From: Cercospora beticola
Lineage: Eukaryota; Ascomycota; Dothideomycetes; Mycosphaerellales; Mycosphaerellaceae
DNA: 64,000 nucleotides
Assembly (NCBI RefSeq): GCF_033473495.1
Contig: NC_088936.1
Span: forward strand, 4,216,001 to 4,280,000
Reading direction: 5' to 3'
The translations under genes were made by a program, and so were the position numbers. The stretch's first letter is position 1, and every line of letters begins with the position of its first letter. This document shows, piece by piece, positions 20,798 to 32,098 of the stretch. Below the pieces are notes generated by a model. The model saw only the letters and a list, made by a program, of their open reading frames with translations, searched no databases and was not told the origin of the DNA.

Positions 20798-21692
20798 TTA
20801 GGTCTTGCGGAAGTCGGAGAGCACAGGGTAGATGAGCTCGAAGGCCTGGTAAATCTCTTCACGGACCTTCGCTCCCGTAAGGACGATCTTGCCGGAGACG
20901 AAGATGAGAAGCACAATCTTCGGCTTCATCATGCGGTAGATCAAACCTGGGAAGAGCTCGGGCTCGTAAGATGAGAACATGTGATGGCGGCTGGCGAGGC
21001 CCTCCAATCGAATGGGGAACTTGATGTCGCAAGAGCCAACAATGTTCTGAATCTTGAAGTCGGTGAATTTCCTGTTGCAGGTTAGCGGCGCTCATCGCAG
21101 CGGATGAGCATGTCGGATGACATACGCATTGAAGCCAAGCTTCTGAATGATGCGAGCGTACTTGCGGCTGGCAAGCTTGCTGTCATCTTCAGATTTGGCA
21201 CCAGTGACGACCATCTTGCCGGAGGCGAAGATGAGAGCGGTCGTCTTTGGCTCGCGAATACGCATGATGACAGCGGCGAAACGCTTGGGATTGTACTCGG
21301 CATTACGCGCCTGTCAAGTGTGAGTTGCGACGTCGCATGAGGGGGTTAAAATGTGCGGGCAGTCTTACGTGGAGCGCAATCGTCTTCAGGTCCAGGCGGC
21401 AGTCCAGGTTCACCGTAGCGACAATGTTCTGCAGCGTTGGCACGATGCCACTAACACCCGTGGTCGCTTGCCCTGGCGTGGCAGCCGGCGTCGCGGGAGT
21501 CACCCCGTTGCCTTGCGCGGCATTCGCGCCCTGCTGTTGCCCATTCGCACTGTTCTTGCTCATTTGGCCAGCGTCGGAGGAGGGTGGTGTCAGGTGGCCG
21601 TTTGCGCCAGGGAAGGACAGCGACGATGGAGCGGTGAACTGCTTGGCCTCGGCCGCGGTGCTCGGGTGCGTCATGTACGCTGTGGACTCCAT
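20798..21692 (-). CDS. TBP: TATA-binding protein (TFIID subunit)
   Basis: General transcription factor that binds the TATA element for Pol I, II and III. Predicted 260 aa from exons 21369-21692, 21126-21310 and 20798-21071 (introns of 58 and 54 nt). The N-terminal ~80 residues are a low-complexity Ser/Ala/Gln/Pro segment, variable in fungi. Two saddle repeats follow. The first begins [14 protein letters not shown] and has [22 protein letters not shown]. The second has [18 protein letters not shown] and ends [14 protein letters not shown]. Both intron junctions fall inside conserved core sequence and restore it exactly ([19 protein letters not shown] and [17 protein letters not shown]). Length agrees with fungal TBPs. 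Confidence 0.97.
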
Positions 21693-24381
21693 GCTTGCGA
21701 CGAGTCGGTTGGTGACGTCTTCGGTGGTGCTCGGGTCGCGCGGGTGTTGATGCGCGACAAGTGCGAAGAGTGCAGCGGTGCAGTGGTGTGTTTGCGGCGG
21801 TTCAGATCAGAGCAGACTAATCAAAGTGTCTGAGCTGATGCGCTCGCGGCGGTGAGGTCGGTCGGTTGGTATTAGAGGTGGCGAGGTGCCGTCCAGCAGA
21901 GCCTCGTCGCGATTGGCGGTGATGATGGATGCGACGCGAAGGGTCGAGTTGGAGGTAGGTAGGTTGGTAGGTGGTCGCAGTGTTTACCGAGCTTGGCACT
22001 GGGTGACTGCGCGCCAATGACAGCGGGCGCAAGAATGCGACGGCCAAAGAGTGAAGGCGCGACGGGGCAACGTGGCAGCAGCGGGCGGCAGGCAGCAACT
22101 GAAGAAAGTGAGTCTTGCGACGATGCGGATATCGAGTGGTATTCAGTACGGCTGCTACGGAGGGACTCTGGATGGCACGGCGACGAGAGGAGGTGGGAGA
22201 GGAGCGGCAGCCGTTGCGCGGTCGTCGGACTTGGGTCGGGCCAAAAATTCCGCTCGAACTTGGGCTGGGGAAGAGGTCTGCTTAAGTAGTCGTCGCGCGG
22301 GCCCGCCCGTCACGCGCCAAGGCAGCAAAACTCGCTGCCCCATCCGCATCCGGCACTAGCGGCTTCCTCCTGAAAAGTCTCTGATTAGGCAGGGGGCCTG
22401 CGTTGGCTTTCACTCACTGCGCCTGACGTGCTGCCGCTGCCAGCATCACGCATTCCGCCTTTCAAAGGGCATTGTCTTCTCGCTGCTTGTCCATCGTCTG
22501 CTGTTGTCGTCAAAACATCACCGTCGTCGCAGTGCTACGCTGCTACACGCGTCACAGTACCGTGGGTCGTGCATCGGGCGGCGATGGAGATAAGCTTCCT
22601 GAGGCTGCTTGCATGGGACGAGACACCTCGCCTGAAGGCGATGACTCACGAAATTTCTGCATCATCCGCGCCACCACCACGACCGCCAACGCCCCAAAGC
22701 ATACCAACAGCTGGCAATGAGCATGCAACAGACAGCTGTCGACTGCAGCTGCACACCGCGCACACGACCACTCGCGCCCGCCGACACCGACGCCGACGCT
22801 TCACTTGTTTGCCCGCCGTTGCTGCAGTGGCGCAAGGTGCCTTTCCGCCACAACAGCGGCAAACCGCGCGTCGCTGGGCCGACTCCGCGATTTCGTCGCA
22901 CCTTGCGCCGTCTTGCATCAGCGACACCCAGCAGAGATCCAGAGAATTTTTTCTGCTCTCCCGCGCGCTGACCGCACCGTTGCGTGCTTGTGCGACCATG
23001 CCCATGTCCACACGTGCTGCCGTCCTCCGCCAAGCGCATGATTTCTGCCTTGCGTCCATCTCCGCACGCGATCATCTCCGCCTTGCGCTGATGCCAGATG
23101 GAACATGACAGCTGTTGTGGGGACTGCCACCGCGCTATCACATGCTGCCCACACTGACGCTAGCCGCTTATCGCTTCTCATTCGTCAACCACTTCGTACG
23201 GTCTTCAGCGCGGCCGCAAGCCGGACCACAAACCGTGGCCATACAGCGACTGCACAATGCTTTTCGTGCAAAGTGGCACGATAAATTTCTTCCACGATCG
23301 GCACAATCTTCGTCACACAGGCGATGCCGGCATGTTCTGGAATCTTGACACGCGTGATCGTACGCTGATTTTCAGCCATTCTCGAATTTACGTTTCGAAT
23401 GGTGAAAGCTGGCCATAGGTTTCCGGATGTATACCACTTGTCCGCGACACCCCGCCCAAGGTTCCGAGTCAGATCCTATTCCTGTTTGGAAGAAGGCCTG
23501 AGACCGCCTCATGCCTCAGTCGTCGGAAACGTGCAAAGCGCCGCAGACATCTATTGATCAGTTCCAGTCCAGGCCGATGACTGGACGCTGAGGATGTGCA
23601 GAAACACGTAGCCTGATTTGCGATCGCCAGGTAAGAGCAGGACTCGAATCGGATTATGGCATCATTATGCCACCGAACGCAACGTCAAGTTCTGCGCAAC
23701 AAGGTTTGAGCAGCTGCCGTATATTTTATCTCAACGACTGTGGCAGAGCACACAATTTTCGAAGCTCTCGAAACTTTGTACGTCCGATCAACTCCGGAGC
23801 TCCAGTTCTGCTTGCGCCACACAGCTACCTATGGCATGCTGGAGTTTGTACCTCCTAGGCAGCTACAATTTCGAGGAACTTTGCCGTGAGGTGCAGAATT
23901 TCATATTCGATCTACTTCCTGCAATCGAGCTAGCAAAGCATCAGAGAGGCATCAGGTCGAGCTTGGCCTAACGCAACGCGAATTCTCATCGCTCGCAGTT
24001 GTCAACTCTCTGGCGTGTACGGCACTCCGGTCTCAACCACATACCCTCATTCGCTCGTGGCTTTTGCGCGAATCACAGGACCAGATACAGACGACAGGGC
24101 CCTTGCAGATGGATTTGCATGTGATTGTGCACGTACCACCTCTATGACTTCTCCTCTCATGCAGGATCGCAATCTCGAAATCGACAAGAAGGATTTCGGG
24201 CATTCACAGCATGCTCATGAGCGACTCAAAAAACTCAGATTGCGTTGACTGTTCTTTTCCCTGCACACAATCGTGCCGAATGCTGTCGAATACCGATGCT
24301 GAACTCCAGCAAAGACTTCAAAAGAGCGTTTCCCTGCAGCGCGACAGCCGCCGCAACAATTTCCATGACATTACGCGCGCA
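21693..24381. other. 2.7-kb region without a supported gene
   Basis: Upstream of TBP and downstream of the F-box gene at 24.4 kb. A 226-codon plus-strand frame (22428-23108) and an opposing frame are rich in Ala/Arg/Pro/Ser and have no recognisable domain; I treat them as compositional. It should hold the TBP promoter and 5' UTR. Confidence 0.5.
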
Positions 24382-25410
24382 CTAAAAGACATACAGATCC
24401 TCAAGCACTGCTGCCTTCTCCCACTCCGTCAATACCCGTCCTTCCAGCGCCGCAGAGAACCGCTTCATCGCCCAGTCCGTTTTCAGACAATACCCAAACA
24501 TATCTCCCAACTCCCGAACGCTATCAGTGCCGTGAATCTCAGCAATCTGCGTCGCCGTACAGCATCCAGCTCTCTTCATCTCAGCCGGCTCACCTCGAAA
24601 AAGTAAATCATCGGTGCTCTGATCGAAATGCACCAAAGGCGTGAGAATATGCGGAGGCATAGCGAGCCGAGGCGACGGAGCGCGAGGGATAGGCGTCGAA
24701 GAGCCATAAAGCCGTTTCTGGACGATTTCCAAGTACGAAGCACCTAACTCCTCCCTGTCCAGTGGCAGACCCAACTCCTTCAATCCTTCGAGCGTTGTAC
24801 CAAAGGGCAAGTCAAGATGATCGAAGAAATCCTCCAATGTATCCACTCGAGGCATCATAACCGTTCTGAGAGCGGCGAAGTACTTTGAACGCGCGTCACT
24901 AGCATTGATGTCGTCGTCGCTCAAAGTTGTCGTCAATTCAGAATAATACGTTCTGTTATGCGCGTGGAGGAAGAGCATTCCAATCCATCCGAGCACATTA
25001 CCAATTCCCTCCGCAGACATGTAAGGTGAGTCTTCCCCTTTCTCCATGAGTTTGAATTTGGCCCATTGTGCTGCCGCGCTGTTCACTAATAATGAGTTTT
25101 GCAAGGGGTGTTCCCATACTCCTCGACGTATTAAATATGAGAATATGAAGTCTCGGAGGTTTAAGGTGCAGGGGAAGTCGAGGAGGGGGTGGAGCTGTTC
25201 AGTGATCCGCGCCTCAGCCCGAGCACGGATGGGATTGAGTATGAGGATACGATTCCTCGGTTCGTCGATCACATCTCGGAGTTCTGTGCATATGCTGCGG
25301 GCGAGTTGTACTTCTTTGGCTGAGAGGTTCGATAGGACTTTTAGTTTCAATTCTGGGGGGAGATCGAGAAGGCTGGTCGGCGTGCCGTTATTAGCATTCG
25401 GGTCCGTCAT
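24382..25410 (-). CDS. F-box domain protein
   Basis: 342 aa. The N-terminus carries a clear F-box: SLLDLPPELKLKVLSNLSAKEVQLARSICTELRDVI (about 13-47), better than in the 1-9 kb family. The rest is mostly helical, with no LRR, WD40 or kelch repeats. Known F-box proteins bind Skp1 in SCF ubiquitin ligases; the substrate here is unknown. It does not share the xxTRxCRLLRxEG signature of the 1-9 kb paralogs, so it is a separate family. Single exon. Confidence 0.75.
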   Translation of the reverse strand: MTDPNANNGTPTSLLDLPPELKLKVLSNLSAKEVQLARSICTELRDVIDEPRNRILILNPIRARAEARITEQLHPLLDFPCTLNLRDFIFSYLIRRGVWEHPLQNSLLVNSAAAQWAKFKLMEKGEDSPYMSAEGIGNVLGWIGMLFLHAHNRTYYSELTTTLSDDDINASDARSKYFAALRTVMMPRVDTLEDFFDHLDLPFGTTLEGLKELGLPLDREELGASYLEIVQKRLYGSSTPIPRAPSPRLAMPPHILTPLVHFDQSTDDLLFRGEPAEMKRAGCCTATQIAEIHGTDSVRELGDMFGYCLKTDWAMKRFSAALEGRVLTEWEKAAVLEDLYVF

Positions 25411-25904
25411 AGTTGGAGGGAGATTCTGAGTTGAGCAGGAGGATGTTGATTAAGATAGAATTGAGAAATCTGTGTTCGCTGTTCAATTTGAATTGTTCAA
25501 GCTGTCTGTGTTGTGATATGCTTGATAGTGTTCTGGACGAGCTTATATCTCTCTGGAACGCTTGCTGCCAATAGTGAACAGCATCGTCGCGAGACTGGTC
25601 TGACCGTGTCTTTGTTTTCCTGTGAATCACTCGCGACAGAAGTGAGACACACGTGCGTGCGACATTGCTATGAGTACGACATGGCTTTGATGTCAAAAGT
25701 CCTTGAGAACAGCTCGCTCATGTCTCATCTTATTGTCAGTCGGATTCTAGGCATCTAGATCATACTACGGTCACAGTTCTTGAAGTTATGAGAGCGAGAA
25801 GTCAAGAAACATATTTCGAACAAACCGAAATATTTTGTGAGAACTATGTAATTTTTCAAATCTCAGGCATCCCCATCTCCTGGCTTGCTCTACTAGAAAC
25901 TTCT
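25411..25904. other. Intergenic, no gene seen
   Basis: Between the F-box gene start and the fungalysin stop. No recognised feature. Confidence 0.5.
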
Positions 25905-27900
25905 TCAGCAGACACCAGCCGGCACAGTAAAATCATCCGTGAACACCTCACCCTCCTTTCGTGCATTCTCGCCCAAACCTCTCTTAGCAAAAGCCCTCCA
26001 GATCAAACAAATGTTCTGCCCACGCGTGAGCGCACGATCAGCGTCCAAGATTGCATTTCGCGCCTGAATAAAACTTGGATTACAAGGCTGGAAAGCCAGA
26101 GCATCAAGCACGAGCTTCATGGCCAAATACTTGCCATCACGAGGGATTCCAGTCCTGGAATCAAGCGAAGGGGTCAGATCATTTGTGTTTCCGCGTGCGT
26201 CAACGAGGTTCCAGAAGAGCTCGTAGAGCATTGTGCACCAGACTGTGCCGTACTCGTGAACGCGGCCGAGAGAGTTGAGGGAGGAGTAAGTGTATGGGTT
26301 GGTTTGCATGTTGGTGGAGTAGACGAAGGCACGGATTCCGTTGGGTCGTCCGGTGGCGTAGTCGCCGATGGGGTAGTTTGTGTTGCGTGTATCGCGGCGG
26401 GTGGAGCGGATGGCGGTTGCGTAGAAGTCGGACCAACCTTCGCCCATGCCGCCGGATTCGAGAGTGGAGAGGCAGCGGGAGTTGGCTGGGCCGCCGGTCA
26501 TGCGGTTGGTGAGGCCGTGGGTGTACTCGTGGATGACGATGCCGGCTTCGAAGGAGCTGTCGCGGTTGGGAACGGTGGAGTTGAAGCGGTACATGCGCAT
26601 GCGGCCTTGTTGCCCGTCAGGAGGGGTCGCGAAGTTGGCGTTGTTGACACCGGAGCCGTCCTGGGTATTGAGGATGACAGAGTCGTCACCTAGGCCTCCA
26701 CGGCCGAAGTTGGAAGTTTGGAAGTTACCGGCAGCTTCAGTGAAGCCAAGAACATAGAGCACATCGCGGAAGTAGTTTGAAGTGTAGAAGAGCTGGATCA
26801 CGGAGGCCTCGATGTACTCAGCTGGCTCTAGCGATTCACTGAATTCGGCGCGGTAGCGGTTCGAGCGGCCACCTTGAGGACGAGGCTCTTCAAGGAAATC
26901 TGCGTCGCCATCAGTGTTGGGCTGGGCAATGGCATTGTTGCCGCGAGTTTCCTGATAGGTCGTGAAGGCGTCCTGGTGCCAGCCATTCGGGCTTCCTCTG
27001 CGATCGCGTGGGTTGGTCTCAATCTGGCGCCGATTGCCTCGTGGATCGTTGAGTGGCCACGGGAACACTTGGTAAGATTCGGCGTCGGCGACGTAGTCGG
27101 TGACGGCAAGGACAGCGTTGTCGTTGGTTGCATCGACGTAGGTCGTCAGCCAGGAGTCCCCAACGTCGGTCTCGACGCGCCACGCTGAGACGAGCTCGCC
27201 TTCTGGTGTGCGATAGTAGACCAACTGTCCGTCTGGTGGCGATTCGACAGCATCTCCTAGACCCTGAACTGTGAAGGAGCGAGCAGTCTCCTCGACCACA
27301 ATCTCAGCTGCTGCAGGCTCGATTGGAAGGGCAAGAGTGTCAACGACAGTCTCGAGAACTGGCTGTGGCTCAATGACTTCTTCTGGAGCTGGAGCAGCGT
27401 CTGGAGTTGTTCCACTGAAGAAAGAGTTTCCATAGGAGAAGATCGTCCCGTCTGAACGAACCTATCGAGGCATTAGCAAGTCGGTTTGATTTGGTTCAGC
27501 ACAGATGTTCCTGACAACGTACATTAACGTTAAAGTCCGCATCGTCGATGTCCAAGCCATTCAAAGTCTGCTTGAAGTAGACATGCGCGATGCCACTAGC
27601 GGAAGTCCAGCTGTCTCCAACTCTTCTAAACTCTGCATCGGGAAATTCGCTCCTCACAAGAGCTTCAGCAGCATCGACGGGGCTACCACCAACTCGGGCG
27701 ATCGAAGCCGCTGGCTCTCCATCCTCAGCCACGTATGTAGCCCTTTGTCGAGGTCGGAAACGTTCCAAAGCGTCGGCAGATTGACGTTTGTGCATATGAT
27801 GGGGGTGATCCGCTTCGTGAGAGGTGAAGTCGTCGACAGGATGAGCTACGGCATTGAGCACAAGCAAGCCTGACAAGGCTGTCAAGTGTGAAGTCCTCAT
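25905..27900 (-). CDS. Secreted fungalysin metalloprotease (M36)
   Basis: Extracellular zinc protease, predicted 644 aa from exons 27523-27900 and 25905-27461 (61-nt intron). Residues 1-21 form a signal peptide (LTALSGLLVLNAVAHP). The propeptide has an FTP-type domain ([29 protein letters not shown], crossing the intron). The catalytic motif HEYTH is at about 437-441, and the third zinc ligand Glu follows in GMGEGWSDF. Several NxS/T sites are present. An ATG at 27912 would add four residues. The enzyme degrades host or environmental proteins such as keratin, collagen and chitinases in other fungi; the target here is unknown. A TATA element lies about 100 bp upstream. Confidence 0.93.
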
Positions 27901-27995
27901 GGCGGGCAGCAAGAGACCAGAATGTGGATTTAGGCAGAGAAGGAGGCGCTCTTTGGCTGAAGTTTCGAACTTACCACATTTTGAGATAGGGCATG

Positions 27996-28008
27996 CATTT
28001 ATATATAC
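27996..28008 (-). promoter_or_regulatory. TATA box of the fungalysin gene
   Basis: TATATATAAA on the minus strand about 100 bp before the fungalysin ATG. Position suits a Pol II core promoter. Confidence 0.5.
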
Positions 28009-28972
28009 ATGCTAGAGCCTATTCTCGCCGCTCAGCATCTCTGCTTCGCCTGCAAGGCGGGTCAAGAAGCCCAGAAGCGTGCCATTTCGGCCTGCGCATC
28101 CATATTGCATTCGACCCCGCAGTCTTCTCGAAAGGCAGAACCAACGGGGCACGCGCGCAATTGGGCTATCAACTTGATAGCGTGATGTTGCAGGAGATAA
28201 AAATCGAATGAAGCGTCTTGGACGTAGACTGCTTGCTTGGCGGCGGCACGGCATAATACCCTAAACAGTGTCGATGCAACGCTGTCTGCACGTACTATTG
28301 ACTGTGAGAAGTTAGCGAAGAGAGAACTGTCAGATAGCGAGTTATTTCGGAGCGGTTGTAGGTGAAGTGGCATGCCGTTTGCGCTCAGCAGGTGTCACGA
28401 AAACGGCAGGAGACGAAAGCCACCAGGCCGTTATAGGCAGGCAGGAAGGCTCATTAGAGTCTTGGCGCAATGTCCAAGAAAAGTCCAAGACGGAGTCAAG
28501 ATTGACGACGTCTCTGCAGCGTGAACGCAACGTGAGAATTAGCTCCTCCTTCCTCGTGTGAACACAAGATCGCCATGCGCTACGATGGACCGGATGCCAG
28601 GGGTTCGCATGGACAAGGGCTTATCAGCAGCCACAAGGTCATGGGACACTCCACTTGTTGATAGCGCGGCCGATCGCTATAGCACCCGCAAGATGCAGCT
28701 CGAAATAGTCAAGAGAGGAAAGAAGGAGAAGGCAAGGTCTAATATCCTACGTGTGGTGAGTGAGGTTCAACTACTGTTCGTTGACTTACATTGTATCTAA
28801 GCCATCTGCAAGCGATCCGTGTTGCTGTGCATGAATTCTGTCGCCTCCCTTATGTGGATGATCACCAAGGTTGCTCGAGTGAAGATGCTGTAAGTCGCCT
28901 GAGGGCGCCTGAAAGATACTGTGCCTCGCCAGTCCAAGCTAGACAGACGCAGCACGCAATGCTTGCAATCGC
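28009..28972. other. Intergenic, no gene seen
   Basis: Upstream of fungalysin and downstream of the nucleotidyltransferase. Short frames only. Confidence 0.5.
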
Positions 28973-31567
28973 TCAATCAAGCCCATTGAGCACCGCCTCT
29001 GCTGCTCCGTACGCCGTACTCTCGGCATGCTCTTCCGCCTTCTTACGACGGAACTCTTCGAGGTACTCGGCTGCCTTTTCGCCAGAGATCTCGGTGAAGT
29101 TGCTATTCTTCGTGGCACTGCCTGTGCTCTTCTTTCTTCGCGAGTTCGTCGTCTTCGCTGCGCCGAGTGTGGGAAAAGCCTCTTGGTCTGCTACGTCCAA
29201 GTGCTTGGGTTGCGGCTTAGGCAGACTTTGCTTGCGTTGCTGCGGCTCACCAGTCACAGTGCTGTCCGTGTCCTTGTGTCGCTTCCCTCTAGTGCCATGA
29301 CGCTTCTTCTTCTGCGCCAGCACTGCTTCCTCGTCTTCGTGCACGAGCTTGTTGTTCTCGAGAATTTCCAGATGTACTTGCTCCAACTCCTTCTCATCCT
29401 CTCCGGGCTCGATCAGCTTATCGAACAAGTCGCCCTCCTGAGACGGCTGCCCGTGTGGACCTTGCCCTACACTCATGAGGATGCGATAGGCACGTCGAAA
29501 CTCATCGCGAATAGCCACAATGCCGTTGTGCGTAACAGTTCGGGCGACATTGTGGCTAAGCTCAAATGGGTCTTCGATGCAGAAGAGGTAGCGATGCTGG
29601 ATTTTCTTGCCCTCGCCTTCTTCAGTGGTGGCCTTGACCCAGCCCTTGGCCTCCTTCGTCATGATCCCGCCAGGAGTGCGAAGGGAAAGTACTTGCTGTG
29701 TCCACCGAAACTGAGGACCGTTGCCCATCGAAGAATAGTACTGGAAAAAGCCGGCAAGTAAAGAACCCAAAGATTCAGCATTGGAACTCATTTGACCATT
29801 GTGCAAAGCAGCCTCGATCTCTTGCTCGTTGCGCCAAAAGTCAACAACCCAGCCATCAACTTCAGTCCTGGAATAACCAGGCGGTGCACAGTTGGGATTC
29901 GGGCGCCAGGGCATCTGTAGGTTTGGCAGAACGGGCGGCTGCACCACGTTCACGAGATAGTGTAAGACCATCAGCACGTAGCCATAACTCGATAGCGTGC
30001 CTGAATAGGAGCTGTTGATCTTGCGTAGCTTCGCGAAAGACTTGACGAAAAGTACCATGGGTCGGACGCGTGGGTCGCATTTCGAGTAGCAGCGCAACAT
30101 CTGAGTATTGTGTAGACCGAGGGGGTTGAAGAAGTTGATGTCGCATTGAATACCAATACCGTCCTTTGGGAAATCGAGTGGCCCTGCCTTTCGCTCCCGT
30201 GTCCACGATTTCTGCTGCTCACGCCGAGCTTGGGCAAGTTGTTGTTGTCCATTAGTGTTTTCCTCAACAGTGGCAGTTGCGGTGATGCTAGCTGCCTGCT
30301 TCTGTACAGTCGCTTCATCGCCGTTGGTAGTGACGGCCTCGACCGTCACTTGGGTTGTGACCAGTTGCGCATTTTCCGCGCCGGCTTGGACAGTCTTTGC
30401 TGAGCCATCGATGGCTCGGGTAACATCATCTTCCGCGACTTCATCCTCCTCTTTGTGAAGATGCGGATATTTCTTCTCATTAGGGAGAAAATCCCACTTC
30501 TCTCGTTCTATGCGAAGCTTGTCGAGCAGACTCTCGCCCGGATCCTGGCAGATTTTGATAATTGGCACACGAGTCCGCGTCAGCAGACGTGCGCCAAAGC
30601 CGACCTTGAGGAGCTCTTTCTCAAGTGAGCGGGGCAGATCGTCCTCGAACATAGAGAAAACAGCTTCCGTGGAGTTGGGATCTTGCACGACTATAGCCAG
30701 ATCCATGTCGGAACCGGCGCTGGCGAAACCAGACTGGAAGCTGCCGAAGCATTCGAGCGATATTTTAGGTAGACGAGGATTGGCCGTGCACACATTGTCG
30801 CAGACGCGCTGTAGCGCTACGCGAAACTGCTCCTTCTCATCGCGCTCAGACTGACTCATTTCTACACTGGGCACCTCTCTGCTTGCCAGGTCGTCTAGAT
30901 ACTTCGCTTGTCTCTGGCGCAAGATGTCCCTGGTGGTGAAGTTTGACTGCGTCTGCCGGGCGTTCGGATCGTAGAGATTACGCGCGCCTTGCTGTGGTCG
31001 AGTCTGGGACTGCACCGGGCCACCACGTTGGAAGGCATCTGGATCTAGTTGAATCTGCTGGTTGCGCTGCTGACGAGGCGCGCCGTTACCTCTGCCATTG
31101 CCACGTTGATTGCTTGGAGGCCCATGAAATCCTCCCCGAGTCTGGCGGAACCCTGGCGGCGGTGGTGGAGCTGGTACAGGCGCCATATGTTGTGCGAGAT
31201 GCTCTGGTGGCGGAGCATGGCGTAAATGGGGCGGCAGGAATCCTGGAGGTGGCATCGGCGGACTTGGCGAAGCCATAGGCGGGGGAAACATTGAGTGACC
31301 AGACATCGGACGAGGAAATCCGTGACTCGATGGAGAGCTTGGTCCAGAACTGCCACTGCCGCTCATGAGTCGTTGATGATGGAAGCTGCCGTTCTGCGGC
31401 GGTGGTGGATACTGAGGTCCGTAACCTGGCGGAGCCATTGGAGGAAGGCGCACTCGTGGCCTCGAGTCGTTCGGCACATCGTCTGGAACGGATCCGTTGA
31501 GCAGAATCATTCTACGAAGTCTGTCCTCCAAGTTATTGGCATCCTGCTGAGGCGTGGATGGGTCCAT
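28973..31567 (-). CDS. Cid1/CutA-like RNA nucleotidyltransferase
   Basis: Non-canonical poly(A)/poly(U) polymerase family, 864 aa, single exon. Residues 1-190 are Pro/Gly/Gln-rich and disordered. The catalytic core begins with FGSFQSGFASAGSDMDLAIV at about 265-290, giving the GS and DxD motifs. The third carboxylate lies in GIQCDINF, separated from the first two by about 185 residues rather than the usual ~55. The extra segment is acidic, Ala/Thr-rich, and follows VPIIKI. The PAP-associated region is WVVDFWRNEQEIEAAL through LGSLLAGFFQYYS, and CIEDPFELSHNVARTV is a family nucleotide-recognition motif. Aspergillus CutA/CutB tag mRNA 3' ends in this way; orthology is likely but unproven. The C-terminal 130 residues are basic and Glu-rich. 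Confidence 0.85.
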   Translation of the reverse strand: MDPSTPQQDANNLEDRLRRMILLNGSVPDDVPNDSRPRVRLPPMAPPGYGPQYPPPPQNGSFHHQRLMSGSGSSGPSSPSSHGFPRPMSGHSMFPPPMASPSPPMPPPGFLPPHLRHAPPPEHLAQHMAPVPAPPPPPGFRQTRGGFHGPPSNQRGNGRGNGAPRQQRNQQIQLDPDAFQRGGPVQSQTRPQQGARNLYDPNARQTQSNFTTRDILRQRQAKYLDDLASREVPSVEMSQSERDEKEQFRVALQRVCDNVCTANPRLPKISLECFGSFQSGFASAGSDMDLAIVVQDPNSTEAVFSMFEDDLPRSLEKELLKVGFGARLLTRTRVPIIKICQDPGESLLDKLRIEREKWDFLPNEKKYPHLHKEEDEVAEDDVTRAIDGSAKTVQAGAENAQLVTTQVTVEAVTTNGDEATVQKQAASITATATVEENTNGQQQLAQARREQQKSWTRERKAGPLDFPKDGIGIQCDINFFNPLGLHNTQMLRCYSKCDPRVRPMVLFVKSFAKLRKINSSYSGTLSSYGYVLMVLHYLVNVVQPPVLPNLQMPWRPNPNCAPPGYSRTEVDGWVVDFWRNEQEIEAALHNGQMSSNAESLGSLLAGFFQYYSSMGNGPQFRWTQQVLSLRTPGGIMTKEAKGWVKATTEEGEGKKIQHRYLFCIEDPFELSHNVARTVTHNGIVAIRDEFRRAYRILMSVGQGPHGQPSQEGDLFDKLIEPGEDEKELEQVHLEILENNKLVHEDEEAVLAQKKKRHGTRGKRHKDTDSTVTGEPQQRKQSLPKPQPKHLDVADQEAFPTLGAAKTTNSRRKKSTGSATKNSNFTEISGEKAAEYLEEFRRKKAEEHAESTAYGAAEAVLNGLD

Positions 31568-32098
31568 GTTGACGGCTGTCTTAGCTCGAGGCGCTTGAGA
31601 TGCTGATCAGCCTAAGAGCTGAACCATGCGCGCTTGGTGATGGATGGAGTCGTGAAGGGCTTCTTAGTCCATCGCGGGGGACGAGATTGCTTCCAGCAAA
31701 CGGCGCAGCTCGACCGCCAAAACCGACTCAGGCACCTCCGCCTCCGCCTCCTGCATCGAACTGCGTTGTGAGTTGTCGAGGTTAAGCAAGCGGGCCAGAC
31801 AGAAGGCAGAAGTGACGACAACCAGGCTCGGCTAGCGCGAGTGCACGTGCGTCGGTCGGCGGCAGCCTTGAAGCCTTGCCGTGACGTGCCTGGGGACTGG
31901 AGCTTGTGAACAATGACCAGCGCGCAACAATAGACGCGACGTCCACCGCCTGCATTCCTCTCCCGCTGCGCAGCGCCGGAAAGACAATACCATCGCCGCC
32001 ATTCTCTCACGCCGCCTCACCACCCTCCCGTACATGACCTCGCCCTGTGTCTCCTCCGCGAGTTGCTGCCAACCCGCCGCTCACTGCAACCATCAACG
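31568..32098. promoter_or_regulatory. Divergent promoter, nucleotidyltransferase / TFIIF alpha
   Basis: 531 bp between two divergent start codons of RNA-metabolism genes. No separate gene is seen. Confidence 0.5.

Noticed and set aside
22428..23108. 226-codon plus-strand frame upstream of TBP
   Set aside because: Low-complexity Ala/Arg/Ser/Pro content, overlapping opposing frames and no domain.
26200..27188. Several frames opposite the fungalysin gene
   Set aside because: Shadows of a strong coding exon with clear M36 motifs.
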